DNA of 64,000 nt. Origin: Vreelandella halophila (GTDB lineage Bacteria > Pseudomonadota > Gammaproteobacteria > Pseudomonadales > Oleiphilaceae). Under the pieces are notes generated by a model, which was not told where the DNA came from, did no database searches, and saw nothing but the letters and a program-made list of their open reading frames with translations. This document shows positions 45,007 through 53,621 of this stretch, piece after piece. Location: positions 124,001 through 188,000 of the forward strand of contig NZ_WMEX01000006.1 in the NCBI RefSeq assembly GCF_009856365.1, given 5' to 3'. Within the stretch, counting starts at the first letter, position 1. Every line of letters starts with the position of its first letter. The position numbers were made by a program, and so were the translations under genes.

Positions 45007-46179
45007 ATGGCGGCCTCCGGGACGGGGATCTACTGGCGCCTGTCCAACCTCTACTTCTGGTTCTTCGCTGCTTTTGGGGTATTAATGCCCTACTGGGCGT
45101 TGTATCTGGAAGACCAGGGGTTCCGCTACATTGAGATCGCCCTGCTCATGGCCACCCTGCAGGGCACCAAGATCATCGCGCCCAATCTGTGGGGCTGGCT
45201 GGGGGATCGCACCGGCCGGCGGCTGCGACTGATCCGCTTCGGTGCGCTTGTGGCCGTCCTGTGTTTCAGCTTCACCCTGCTGCGCCCAGGATTCTGGGGG
45301 CTGATGCTGGTGATGCTCTCGTTCAGCTTTTTCTGGAACGCAGTGCTGCCGCTGTTTGAGGTCATCACCCTGCACAACCTGGGCAGCGACTCCAGGCGCT
45401 ATGGGCGGGTCCGGCTCTGGGGATCGATCGGGTTCATCCTGTCGGTGGCCGGTTTCGGGGCGGCGCTGGATCACATGGCGGTGTCCATCATGCCCTGGCT
45501 GGTGCTGCCCCTGTTCGCCGGACTCCTCATGGCGACGCTGCAGATTCATGACGAACCCAGTACCCGCAGGCAGCCCCATCACGGATCGGTTGCGGCTATC
45601 CTGAAGCGGCCCGAGGTCTGGTCCTTCTTCATCCTGAACTTCATGCTCCAGGCCAGCCACGGGCCCTATTACACCTTTTTCTCGATCCATCTGGAGCAGC
45701 TTGGCTATGCGAAGATCAGCACCGGGGCGCTCTGGGCACTGGGCGTATTGGCGGAAGTTGGCCTGTTCCTGGTGATGCACAGGCTGCTTTCGGCCTACCC
45801 GATGCGGGTGATCATGCTCTGTGCAGCGACCCTGACAGCACTGCGCTGGTTGGTTATCGCGGAATTCTCGCAGTTTCTCTGGATCCTGCTCGGGGCACAG
45901 CTGCTTCATGCGGCCTCCTATGCCGCCTTGCACGCGGCCTCGGTGCACTACATCCGGGTGCAGTTCGGCGAAGGGCACCAGGGGCAGGGGCAGGCGCTGT
46001 ACAGCGGGCTGACCTACGGGGCAGGCGGTGCTTTCGGCGCCTGGATCTCGGGCGTGCTGGTAGAGTGGGAGAGCACCGTCGCCGCCTTCTACGGCGGCGC
46101 CGGTTTCATGCTGGTGGGGGTCGCCGCCGCCTGGCTCTGGATGCGGCCCGCGCCGCAGAGAGCGTACGCCGGCCAGTAA
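45007..46179 (+). CDS. MFS transporter, HcaT / nucleoside-H+ symporter type
   Basis: From the ATG at 45007, one base after the aroC stop, the 390-residue protein has about twelve membrane segments and begins with RLSNLYFWFFAAFGVLMPYWALYL, an N-terminus typical of HcaT-like MFS carriers once split across its first helix. The loop motif GDRTGRRLR is present. The substrate is unknown; 3-phenylpropionate in E. coli HcaT is only a family precedent. It is convergent with the GST gene. Confidence 0.83.
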   Translation: MAASGTGIYWRLSNLYFWFFAAFGVLMPYWALYLEDQGFRYIEIALLMATLQGTKIIAPNLWGWLGDRTGRRLRLIRFGALVAVLCFSFTLLRPGFWGLMLVMLSFSFFWNAVLPLFEVITLHNLGSDSRRYGRVRLWGSIGFILSVAGFGAALDHMAVSIMPWLVLPLFAGLLMATLQIHDEPSTRRQPHHGSVAAILKRPEVWSFFILNFMLQASHGPYYTFFSIHLEQLGYAKISTGALWALGVLAEVGLFLVMHRLLSAYPMRVIMLCAATLTALRWLVIAEFSQFLWILLGAQLLHAASYAALHAASVHYIRVQFGEGHQGQGQALYSGLTYGAGGAFGAWISGVLVEWESTVAAFYGGAGFMLVGVAAAWLWMRPAPQRAYAGQ

Positions 46180-46207
46180 GCAGCGGCTGATCCCGTCAAA
46201 CCTGGGG

Positions 46208-47053
46208 TCACAGGTTGTCGAAGTCGCTGGGGTCGTGACGCTCCGGGAGCTTGCTTCCCTCATCGCCCCAGGTCTTGTTGACGAGGCGACCCCGCTTGAC
46301 GGCCGGGCGCGCGGCGATCTCATCCGCCCAGCGGATCACGTTGGTGTAGGTGTGCGCTTCCAGAAATTCGGCCGCGTCATAGACCTTGCCCTTCACCAGC
46401 GCGCCGTACCAGGGCCAGATCGCCATGTCCGCGATGGTGTACTCATCCCCGGCGATGTAGCGGTTGTCCGCCAGTTGCCGGTTGAGCACATCCAGCTGGC
46501 GTTTCACTTCCATGGTGAAGCGGTTGATCGGGTACTCGTAGGATTCCGGGGCATAGGCGTAGAAGTGCCCGAAGCCACCGCCCAGCAGTGGGGCCATGCC
46601 CATCTGCCAGAACAGCCAGGAGAGGGTCTCGGTGCGTCCATGGGGATCGGTGGGCAGGAAGGCCCCGAACTTCTCGGCCAGATAGAGCAGGATGTTGCCA
46701 GATTCAAAGATCCGCAGTGGTGGGTTCTGGGTGTGATCCATCATCGCGGGGATCTTGGAGTTCGGGTTAACGGCCACGAAGCCGCTGCTGAACTGCTCGC
46801 CTTCAAGGATGCTGATGGGCCAGGCGTCGTATTCGGCCTCGGAGTGGCCGGCTTCCAGCAACTCCTCGAGCATAACAGTCACTTTCACGCCGTTGGGCGT
46901 AGCCAGGGAATAGAGCTGCAGAGGGTGCTTGCCCACCGGCAATTCCCTGTCATGCGTGGGGCCGGCAATGGGGCGGTTGATGCTGGCGAAACGCCCGCCA
47001 CTGGCGTCTTCCCACTTCCAGACTTTCGGGGGCGTGTAGCTGTTGTCGCTCAT
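46208..47053 (-). CDS. yghU: Glutathione S-transferase, YghU type (disulfide-bond oxidoreductase)
   Basis: The 281-residue protein carries the extended YghU N-terminus (YTPPKVWKWEDASGGRFAS) before a thioredoxin fold with NSKIPAM and ESGNILLYLAEK, and an all-helical GST C-terminus. YghU-type enzymes bind two glutathiones and reduce disulfides without a catalytic cysteine. No other glutathione gene is adjacent. The 92-base gap upstream holds a small 6-bp hairpin (47086-47100). Confidence 0.9.
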   Translation of the reverse strand: MSDNSYTPPKVWKWEDASGGRFASINRPIAGPTHDRELPVGKHPLQLYSLATPNGVKVTVMLEELLEAGHSEAEYDAWPISILEGEQFSSGFVAVNPNSKIPAMMDHTQNPPLRIFESGNILLYLAEKFGAFLPTDPHGRTETLSWLFWQMGMAPLLGGGFGHFYAYAPESYEYPINRFTMEVKRQLDVLNRQLADNRYIAGDEYTIADMAIWPWYGALVKGKVYDAAEFLEAHTYTNVIRWADEIAARPAVKRGRLVNKTWGDEGSKLPERHDPSDFDNL

Positions 47054-47145
47054 GGTCAGGCTCTCTCACTGCATTGGTGTGGTAGCCACGGCAACCGTGG
47101 ACAGCATGGAGTATGCCATCCGCTGGCGGCATTGAGCAGGGGATC

Positions 47146-47544
47146 TCAGTAGGCATCCCGGATCAGATCGATACCGGGCTTCAGCACCCGGCGCCACTGC
47201 GCATCCAGTGTCGCATCGTACTCTGGGTCGTGTTTGCTGACAGCCTGCATCAGGGCATCCAGCCAGAGCGAATACCATTCGGGCGAGATATTGTAGCCGT
47301 GCCTTGAATGGCTTTGCCCCAGCTGTTTCAGCTTGGTGTCGGGCATGCCTCGGGCGTAGAGGATCAACTGCATGATGCCGTTGCGCAGGAGGTGGCGCTG
47401 CTGCTTCATGTCGGTATCGCGGAACTGGTCCTTGATGGTCTGAGAGCTGCTCATGAAGTAGTCGTAGAAATCAACGAAAAACTGTTCGCCCGTGCAGACC
47501 CGCCCATAACTCTGGAATACCGCTTCTACTTCCGAGCTGTCCAT
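47146..47544 (-). CDS. Single-domain globin
   Basis: Starting at the ATG at 47544 (AGGGGA upstream) gives 132 residues with a globin pattern: helix A/B region VFQSYGRVCTGEQFFVDFYDYF, then SQTIKDQFRDTDMKQQRHLL and a candidate proximal histidine in QSHSRHGYNISPEWY. The frame extends further upstream, but that part is not globin-like. Its role could be in oxygen, NO or redox sensing. It lies between the LysR gene and yghU on the same strand. Confidence 0.8.
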   Translation of the reverse strand: MDSSEVEAVFQSYGRVCTGEQFFVDFYDYFMSSSQTIKDQFRDTDMKQQRHLLRNGIMQLILYARGMPDTKLKQLGQSHSRHGYNISPEWYSLWLDALMQAVSKHDPEYDATLDAQWRRVLKPGIDLIRDAY

Positions 47545-47599
47545 GAAATCCCCTGTCTTTAGTTCTGCCTGTCTGTGATGGCCCGGAATTATAAAACAG

Positions 47600-48490
47600 T
47601 CAGCCGGTTTCGGCACAGCGCGCCGGTGCCTGTCCCTGAACGGTTTCAAGAAGGGCGCGGGCCGCTGTCCCGGGTTCCCGTCCCCTGATGCCCACGGCAC
47701 CCAGCATCCGGGTTACGGGCTCCGGTACGTCCAAGACCACCAGGGTGCTGTCGAGCATGGTGTTGGGCAGAACCGACCACCCCAGTCCCACGCTGGTCAT
47801 CATCTTGATGGTTTCGAGGTAGTTGGTGGGCATCTGGGCATCCAGTGTGATTCCTTGTTGAAGAAAATGGTGGGAGACGACCCGGTAGGTTTCGGTATTA
47901 CTGTCGGGGAGGATGGCCTGGTACTGCGCAATGTCCTCAGGGGCCAGCTGCTGCTTGTGGGCTAGGGGGTGGTCAGGGCCACAGACGAAGCTCATTGGAT
48001 CTTCCCAGGCGAACCAGACCTGGAAGCGTTCCATGATCCGGTCGTTGAGTGTCACCCATGCAAGTGGGGCGTCATGCTGGTGCAGTTGCTGGAAGACCTG
48101 TTCGGACTCGAGGAACTGGAGGTTGAAGGTCAGGTCGGGATGGGCCTTCTGCAGGGCGCGCAGCCAGTTCGGGAGATGGTGGAGGCCGATATGGTGGCTG
48201 GTGATCAGCGACAGGGGGCCGTGCATTCGCTGGTCAAGGCTGGTGAGGGCTTCACGGGCGTTGTGGAGTTCGTCCAGGACCTTCCGTGCATGGGGCAGCA
48301 GGGCATGGCCGGCGTCGGTCAGCCGCAGGCTGCGGCCGTTGCGTTCAATCAGGGGGCGACCGGTCTGGTGTTCGAGGGTGGCGATGCGTTTGCTGACGGC
48401 GGATTGAGTGAGGTGCAGGGCTTCTGCGGCCTCGGAGAAGGAGCCGGTGTCGATGACGGTGGTGAAGGCGATCAGTGATTGGGTGTCCAT
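47600..48490 (-). CDS. LysR-family transcriptional regulator next to leuC
   Basis: Using the ATG at 48490, the 296-residue protein starts with a LysR winged helix (FSEAAEALHLTQSAVSKRIATLE) followed by a periplasmic-binding-type effector domain. It is divergent from leuC with a 441-base gap. In Pseudomonas aeruginosa a LysR gene also stands directly before leuC, so it may regulate the leu genes or the globin/GST genes downstream of it; neither is shown here. Confidence 0.9.
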   Translation of the reverse strand: MDTQSLIAFTTVIDTGSFSEAAEALHLTQSAVSKRIATLEHQTGRPLIERNGRSLRLTDAGHALLPHARKVLDELHNAREALTSLDQRMHGPLSLITSHHIGLHHLPNWLRALQKAHPDLTFNLQFLESEQVFQQLHQHDAPLAWVTLNDRIMERFQVWFAWEDPMSFVCGPDHPLAHKQQLAPEDIAQYQAILPDSNTETYRVVSHHFLQQGITLDAQMPTNYLETIKMMTSVGLGWSVLPNTMLDSTLVVLDVPEPVTRMLGAVGIRGREPGTAARALLETVQGQAPARCAETG

Positions 48491-48521
48491 AGCACTAAAG
48501 ATTGGTACCTGGTTGCAGGGC

Positions 48522-48710
48522 ACGATGAGTGGGGAGTCTTTCACGGGAAACGCTGTAAATACTTTTCAGTTGCGCAGTCCTGCTTCACTGAAAAGTCCTG
48601 GGTTTACATCCGTGTAAACCCGTTTGCGCTTAATCGCGCAAACCCCTGTACGCTGCTCTTCCGCCATCCATGGCTCCAGAGCTTCCCGTGAAAGACTCCC
48701 CACTCACCGT
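48522..48710. repeat. Structured repeat element, copy B
   Basis: This is the second copy of the element at 9480-9669. Its 28-bp inverted arms (48522-48549 and 48683-48710) have one mismatch between them but differ in sequence from the arms of copy A. Inner stems: 48561-48570 with 48587-48596 (10 bp), 48600-48608 with 48613-48621 (9 bp) and 48622-48629 with 48636-48643 (8 bp). The core (CGGGAAACGCTGTAAATA, and GTACGCTGCTCTTC) is shared. It begins 32 bases upstream of the LysR start, in the LysR-leuC divergent gap. Confidence 0.88.
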
Positions 48711-48755
48711 ACCCCCGGGAGTGTTGCCGTTCGCAAACGTGCTCCAAACGTAAGC

Positions 48756-48780
48756 TGTAGGAGCCGGCCTTGCGGGCGAT
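48756..48780 (+). repeat. REP-like single unit (TGTAGGAGC family)
   Basis: The unit starts TGTAGGAGCCGGCC and ends GCGGGCGAT, resembling those at 27115, 51075 and 52230. It stands alone, 46 bases beyond structured repeat copy B. Further on, GGATTCC-A5-GGAATCC (48790-48808) forms a small hairpin. Confidence 0.7.
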
Positions 48781-48827
48781 CCGGGCTTTGGATTCCAAAA
48801 AGGAATCCGTTTCAGGAAAAACATGAA

Positions 48828-48857
48828 TTGAAGTGATCTGATCAGAGTCTGTACCAT
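48828..48857 (+). promoter_or_regulatory. Candidate leuC promoter with palindromic operator
   Basis: TTGAAG (48828-48833) and TACCAT (48852-48857) are spaced by 18 bases and each match 4 of 6 consensus positions. Between them lies the perfect 10-bp palindrome TCTGATCAGA (48837-48846), placed where a bound regulator would affect RNA polymerase. leuC starts 75 bases downstream. The motif is visible; its function is inferred. Confidence 0.4.
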
Positions 48858-48931
48858 TAACGAACAATCGGTCAAACCACGTCAGCTCCGCCATGGGGGA
48901 GGGCGTGTCCGCTCGCAACGGGGGTAGCACC

Positions 48932-50359
48932 ATGAGTGGCAAGACACTGTACGACAAACTGTGGGATTCGCATCTGGTCAAGGAGCGTGCTGACGGCTCC
49001 TGCCTGATCTACATCGACCGGCACATGCTGCACGAGGTAACGTCACCGCAGGCGTTCGAGGGGCTTCGGCTGGCTGGGCGGACGCCGTGGCGGATTGATG
49101 CGAATCTGGCGACGGTGGATCACAACGTGCCGACCACCGGGCGTGAGAATGGTGTTGAGGGGATCGAGGACCCGATCTCGCGCACCCAGGTTCGGACTCT
49201 GGATGACAACTGCAATGAGTTCGGCATTGTCGAGTACGGCATGAACGATCAGCGCCAGGGGATCGTTCACGTCATCGGGCCGGAGCAGGGAGCGACCCTG
49301 CCGGGGATGACGGTGGTATGCGGGGATTCGCATACGTCCACCCATGGGGCTTTCGGGGCGCTGGCGCATGGGATCGGCACCTCCGAGGTCGAGCATGTGC
49401 TGGCGACCCAGTGCCTGGTGCAGAAGAAGTCAAAGAATATGCTGGTGCAGGTCGATGGTGAGCTGAAGCCGGGGATCACGGGCAAGGATGTGATGCTGGC
49501 GATCATCGGAAAAATTGGCACCGCCGGCGGTACCGGTTATGCCATTGAGTACGCGGGCTCGGCGATCCGCGGCCTGTCGATGGAGGCGCGCATGACCATG
49601 TGCAATATGACCATCGAGGCGGGTGCGCGGGCCGGCATGGTGGCGGTGGATGACACGACCATCGACTACGTGAAGGATCGGCCCATGGCGCCGAAGGGCG
49701 AGATGTGGGAGCGCGCGGTTGCGTCCTGGCGCGAGCTGAAGAGTGACGACGATGCCGAGTTCGACAAGGTGGTTCATCTGGATGCGGCTGATATCGAACC
49801 CCAGGTCAGCTGGGGAACGTCGCCGGAGATGGTGACCAATGTCGGGGATCGTGTCCCGGATCCGGCGAATGAGTCGGATCCCATCAAGCGTGAAGGCATG
49901 CAGCGGGCCCTGAAGTACATGGGGCTGGAACCGAACACCCCGATGACGGGCATCCAGCTTGACCGGATCTTCATCGGCTCTTGTACCAATGCCCGGATTG
50001 AGGACCTGCGTGAAGCGGCGTCCATCCTCAAGGGGCAGACGATTGCATCCACGCTCAAGCAGGCGATGGTCGTGCCCGGCTCCGGTATGGTGAAAGCCCA
50101 GGCCGAGAGGGAAGGGCTGGACCGGATCTTCATTGATGCAGGGTTCGAGTGGCGGGAGCCGGGCTGCTCCATGTGTCTGGGGATGAACCCGGACCAGCTG
50201 GGTGAAGGGGAGCATTGTGCCTCCACCTCCAACCGGAACTTCGAGGGCCGGCAGGGCTTTGGCGGGCGCACGCACCTGGTGAGCCCGGCTATGGCAGCTG
50301 CCGCCGCTATTCATGGCCATTTTGTGGATATTTCCGACTACTACGACAGGGCGGGGTGA
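48932..50359 (+). CDS. leuC: 3-isopropylmalate dehydratase large subunit
   Basis: From the ATG at 48932 ([14 protein letters not shown]) the protein has 475 residues, the usual LeuC length; the longer frame from 48893 is not family-like. Aconitase-family cysteines for the [4Fe-4S] cluster are seen in [11 protein letters not shown] and [10 protein letters not shown], and [12 protein letters not shown] is present. With LeuD it isomerises 2-isopropylmalate. It begins the leuC-leuD-leuB block. Confidence 0.96.
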   Translation: MSGKTLYDKLWDSHLVKERADGSCLIYIDRHMLHEVTSPQAFEGLRLAGRTPWRIDANLATVDHNVPTTGRENGVEGIEDPISRTQVRTLDDNCNEFGIVEYGMNDQRQGIVHVIGPEQGATLPGMTVVCGDSHTSTHGAFGALAHGIGTSEVEHVLATQCLVQKKSKNMLVQVDGELKPGITGKDVMLAIIGKIGTAGGTGYAIEYAGSAIRGLSMEARMTMCNMTIEAGARAGMVAVDDTTIDYVKDRPMAPKGEMWERAVASWRELKSDDDAEFDKVVHLDAADIEPQVSWGTSPEMVTNVGDRVPDPANESDPIKREGMQRALKYMGLEPNTPMTGIQLDRIFIGSCTNARIEDLREAASILKGQTIASTLKQAMVVPGSGMVKAQAEREGLDRIFIDAGFEWREPGCSMCLGMNPDQLGEGEHCASTSNRNFEGRQGFGGRTHLVSPAMAAAAAIHGHFVDISDYYDRAG

Positions 50360-50363
50360 GATC

Positions 50364-51008
50364 ATGAAGGCATTCACCAGGCACACGGGGCTGGTTGCCC
50401 CCATGGATCGGTCCAATGTCGACACTGACATGATCATCCCCAAGCAGTTCCTCAAGTCGATCAAGCGCACTGGCTTCGGGCCCAACCTGTTCGACGAGCT
50501 GCGCTATCTGGACGAAGGTCAGCCAGGCAAGGACAACAGTCAACGGCCGCTCAACCCTGAGTTCGTGCTGAACCAGGCGCGTTACCAGGGAGCGAGTGTG
50601 CTGCTGACGCGCGCCAACTTCGGTTGCGGCTCCAGCCGTGAGCACGCGCCCTGGGCGCTGGAGGATTTTGGTTTCCGGGCGATTATTGCCCCGAGTTTTG
50701 CCGATATCTTCTACAACAACTGCTTTAAAAATGGCCTGTTACCGCTTGTTCTGAAAGAGGAAGAGGTCGACGAGCTGTTCCGTGCGGTGGAGTCCGTCGA
50801 GGGCTATGCACTGACCGTGGATCTGGAGAACCAGACTGTTGCCACGCCGGACGGTAAGATCTATCACTTCGAGGTGGATGAGTTCCGGCGCCACTGCCTG
50901 CTCAACGGCCTCGACGATATCGGCGTGACACTTGAGGATGCGGATGCCATCCAGGCCTACGAGGAACGCCGGAAGCAGGAGGCGCCCTGGTTGTTTCCTG
51001 CCGGGTGA
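50364..51008 (+). CDS. leuD: 3-isopropylmalate dehydratase small subunit
   Basis: The 214-residue protein starts at the ATG at 50364, four bases after the leuC stop ([22 protein letters not shown]), the standard LeuD N-terminus. The swivel-domain motif [15 protein letters not shown] is intact. It pairs with LeuC in leucine synthesis. Confidence 0.96.
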   Translation: MKAFTRHTGLVAPMDRSNVDTDMIIPKQFLKSIKRTGFGPNLFDELRYLDEGQPGKDNSQRPLNPEFVLNQARYQGASVLLTRANFGCGSSREHAPWALEDFGFRAIIAPSFADIFYNNCFKNGLLPLVLKEEEVDELFRAVESVEGYALTVDLENQTVATPDGKIYHFEVDEFRRHCLLNGLDDIGVTLEDADAIQAYEERRKQEAPWLFPAG

Positions 51009-51028
51009 GTTCCTGGAAGCTGTTCCGG

Positions 51029-51099
51029 ATTGCCTGCGGGGGCAGGCTTCTACAGTAATACATTAGTTTTCATATGTAGGAGCCCGCTTTGCGGGCGAT
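51029..51099. repeat. REP-like inverted pair between leuD and leuB
   Basis: An inverted unit at 51029-51054 (reverse complement begins TGTAGAAGCCTGCC) and a direct unit at 51075-51099 (TGTAGGAGCCCGC...GCGGGCGAT) face each other across 20 AT-rich bases. They fill most of the 140-base gap between two genes of one pathway, so they may modulate read-through or mRNA stability. Confidence 0.8.
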
Positions 51100-51148
51100 T
51101 TTCGTAATAACCCTCGAAACTGGATTACTGGACAAGGATCATGATGCT

Positions 51149-52234
51149 ATGACACAGAGAGTACTCTTCCTGCCGGGTGACGGCATCGGCCCGGATATCA
51201 TCGAGCAGGCACGCGCGGTTCTTGGGCACGCCAATGAACGGCTTTCGCTGGGACTCGATTTCGATGAGGCGTTGGTCGGCGGTGCCGCCATTGAGGCCGC
51301 GGGCACTGCGCTCCCGGACGACACCATGAGCAGGGCGCGGGAAGCCGGGGGCATCCTGCTGGGCGCTGTGGGCGGCCCCAAGTGGGATCATCTGGAGATG
51401 GCCAATCGGCCCGAGAAGGGGCTGCTGGGCCTGCGCTCCGGCCTGGGTCTTTTCGCCAATCTGCGTCCCGCGTTCCTGTACCCGCAGTTGGCGGAGGCCT
51501 CCAGCCTGCGTCCGGAAGTGGTCAGCGGCCTGGACATCCTGATCGTGCGGGAGCTCACCGGCGGCATCTACTTTGGTCAGCCCCGCGGCGTTGAGACGCT
51601 GGAAAGCGGAGAACGGGAAGGGATCAATACCTATCGCTACAACGAATCCGAGATCCGGCGCATCGGGCGCGTGGCATTTGAATCCGCGCGTCAGCGCAAC
51701 GGACGACTATGTTCCATCGACAAGGCCAACGTGCTGGAAGTGACCGCGCTGTGGCGTGAGGTAATGGAGGATCTGGCGAGGGAGTATCCGGACGTTGAGC
51801 TGAGTCACATGTATGTGGATAACGCCGCCATGCAGCTGGTGCGCGATCCGAACCAGTTTGACGTGATTGTCACCGGCAATATGTTCGGTGATATCCTGTC
51901 TGATGAGGCAGCCATGCTGACCGGTTCCATCGGGATGCTGCCCTCGGCGGCGCTGAACGAGAGCAAGCAGGGCATGTACGAACCCTGCCACGGGTCGGCG
52001 CCGGATATTGCGGGCCAGGACAAGGCGAACCCGCTGGCGACGATTCTGTCCGGTGCCATGATGCTGCGGTACAGCTTTGGCATGGAAGGTGCAGCGGGCG
52101 CGATCGAAAAAGCGGTGCAGGACGTGCTGGAACAGGGGCTGCGTACGCCGGATATCCATTTCGAGGGCACGCAGCTGGTTGGCACCCGCGCCATGGGCGA
52201 AGCGGTGCTATCGGCCCTGGACACGCACCTGTAG
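51149..52234 (+). CDS. leuB: 3-isopropylmalate dehydrogenase
   Basis: From the ATG at 51149 ([17 protein letters not shown]) the enzyme has 361 residues. The isopropylmalate dehydrogenase signature near residue 250 ([19 protein letters not shown]) and the NAD loop [14 protein letters not shown] are clear. It oxidatively decarboxylates 3-isopropylmalate. The upstream frame to 51089 runs into the REP-like unit and is not coding. Confidence 0.96.
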   Translation: MTQRVLFLPGDGIGPDIIEQARAVLGHANERLSLGLDFDEALVGGAAIEAAGTALPDDTMSRAREAGGILLGAVGGPKWDHLEMANRPEKGLLGLRSGLGLFANLRPAFLYPQLAEASSLRPEVVSGLDILIVRELTGGIYFGQPRGVETLESGEREGINTYRYNESEIRRIGRVAFESARQRNGRLCSIDKANVLEVTALWREVMEDLAREYPDVELSHMYVDNAAMQLVRDPNQFDVIVTGNMFGDILSDEAAMLTGSIGMLPSAALNESKQGMYEPCHGSAPDIAGQDKANPLATILSGAMMLRYSFGMEGAAGAIEKAVQDVLEQGLRTPDIHFEGTQLVGTRAMGEAVLSALDTHL

Positions 52235-52253
52235 GAGCGGCCATGGCTGCGAT
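52230..52253 (+). repeat. REP-like unit overlapping the leuB stop
   Basis: TGTAGGAGCGGCCATGGCTGCGAT matches the REP-like family; its TAG provides the leuB stop codon (52232-52234). It lies 50 bases upstream of asd. Confidence 0.65.
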
Positions 52254-52303
52254 CGCCGCAGCCCCGGCGAAAAACCCAAGACACTGAAAACAGAGGCGGC
52301 ACA

Positions 52304-53422
52304 ATGAAGCGAGTAGGTCTGGTTGGCTGGCGTGGCATGGTCGGATCCGTGCTCATGCAGCGGATGCAGGAAGAGAATAATTTCGCCGGAATCGAGCCGG
52401 TGTTCTTCACCACATCCCAGGCGGGCAAGCCCGCGCCGGACTTCGGCAAGGAGGCGCCGCCGCTCAAGGATGCCCGGGACATTGATGAACTCAAGGCGAT
52501 GGACATCATCGTCACCTGTCAGGGTGGGGACTATACGAATGAGGTCTATGGCCCCCTCCGCCAGTCAGGCTGGAATGGTTACTGGATTGACGCCGCCTCC
52601 GCCCTGCGGATGGAGGATGAATCGGTGATTGTTCTGGACCCGGTGAATCGTGGCGTGATTGACCGGGCTCTGGATGCCGGGCAGCGTGATTTCATCGGCG
52701 GTAACTGCACGGTCAGCCTCATGCTGATGGGTATTGGGGCCCTGTTTGATCATGATCTGGTGGAATGGATCAGCCCCATGACCTACCAGGCCGCCTCTGG
52801 CTCCGGCGCCAAGCACATGCGGGAGCTGCTGGATCAGATGGGGGCGCTTAACGGCGCCGTATCCGATCTTCTGGCGGATCCTTCCTCGGCGATCCTGGAG
52901 ATTGACCGGCAGGTGACCTCGACCATGCGCAGTTCCGAGTTCCCCACGGAGAATTTCGGTGTGCCCCTGGCGGGCAGCCTGATTCCCTGGCTCGACAAGC
53001 CCATGCCCTCCGGCCAGAGTAAGGAGGAATGGAAAGCGGGCGCGGAGAGCAACAAGATCCTCGGGCGTACTGATAACCCGATCCCGATTGATGGCACCTG
53101 TGTTCGCGTGGGCGCCATGCGCAGTCACAGCCAGGCGCTGACCATCAAGCTTCGCAGGGACGTTCCGCTCGCGGATATCGAAGCCATGCTCCGGGAGCAC
53201 AGTGAGTGGTGCGAGGTGGTACCCAATGAGCAGCAGGCCAGTATGGAAAAGCTGAGCCCGGCTTATGCCACCGGCAGCCTGACGGTTCCGGTCGGTCGGC
53301 TGCGCAAGCTGGCCATGGGCGGGGAGTATCTCAACGCCTTCACCGTGGGCGACCAGCTGCTGTGGGGGGCGGCTGAACCGCTGCGGCGTATGCTGGCCAT
53401 CCTGCTTGAGCGTGATGGCTGA
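52304..53422 (+). CDS. asd: Aspartate-semialdehyde dehydrogenase
   Basis: The 372-residue enzyme has the NADP motif [18 protein letters not shown], the catalytic cysteine in GGNCTVSLM and the C-terminal [13 protein letters not shown] motif of the gammaproteobacterial Asd type. It makes aspartate semialdehyde for lysine, threonine, methionine and diaminopimelate. GAGG precedes the ATG; the leuB-asd-fimV order is that of Pseudomonas. Confidence 0.96.
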   Translation: MKRVGLVGWRGMVGSVLMQRMQEENNFAGIEPVFFTTSQAGKPAPDFGKEAPPLKDARDIDELKAMDIIVTCQGGDYTNEVYGPLRQSGWNGYWIDAASALRMEDESVIVLDPVNRGVIDRALDAGQRDFIGGNCTVSLMLMGIGALFDHDLVEWISPMTYQAASGSGAKHMRELLDQMGALNGAVSDLLADPSSAILEIDRQVTSTMRSSEFPTENFGVPLAGSLIPWLDKPMPSGQSKEEWKAGAESNKILGRTDNPIPIDGTCVRVGAMRSHSQALTIKLRRDVPLADIEAMLREHSEWCEVVPNEQQASMEKLSPAYATGSLTVPVGRLRKLAMGGEYLNAFTVGDQLLWGAAEPLRRMLAILLERDG

Positions 53423-53473
53423 TTCCTGAATGCAGCGTCCCGGTCTGGCGTGAACCGGGGCGCATTCCCGCCA

Positions 53474-53503
53474 GCCGGGCGCTTCCAGTGCCCGGCGATT
53501 TAT
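53474..53503 (+). terminator. Probable terminator of asd
   Basis: A 7-bp GC stem (GCCGGGC at 53474-53480 with GCCCGGC at 53490-53496) is followed by GATTTATT. The stem lies about 50 bases after asd. The AT-rich 120 bases that follow likely hold the fimV promoter, but I see no clear -35/-10 pair. Confidence 0.5.
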
Positions 53504-53621
53504 TGCGTAATTCGCAGTTATCAACAATACTTCCGCTTAACTTCATAATTACAGGTCTATTTCCGTAATCTGCGCGGAATCCGTGGACGGCTGCCTGACG
53601 AGAACGGGGAAAGGAAACGGC

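Noticed and set aside
48710-48931. Leucine-rich leader peptide/attenuator before leuC
   Set aside because: No short frame with a run of leucine codons followed by alternative hairpins was found in this stretch.
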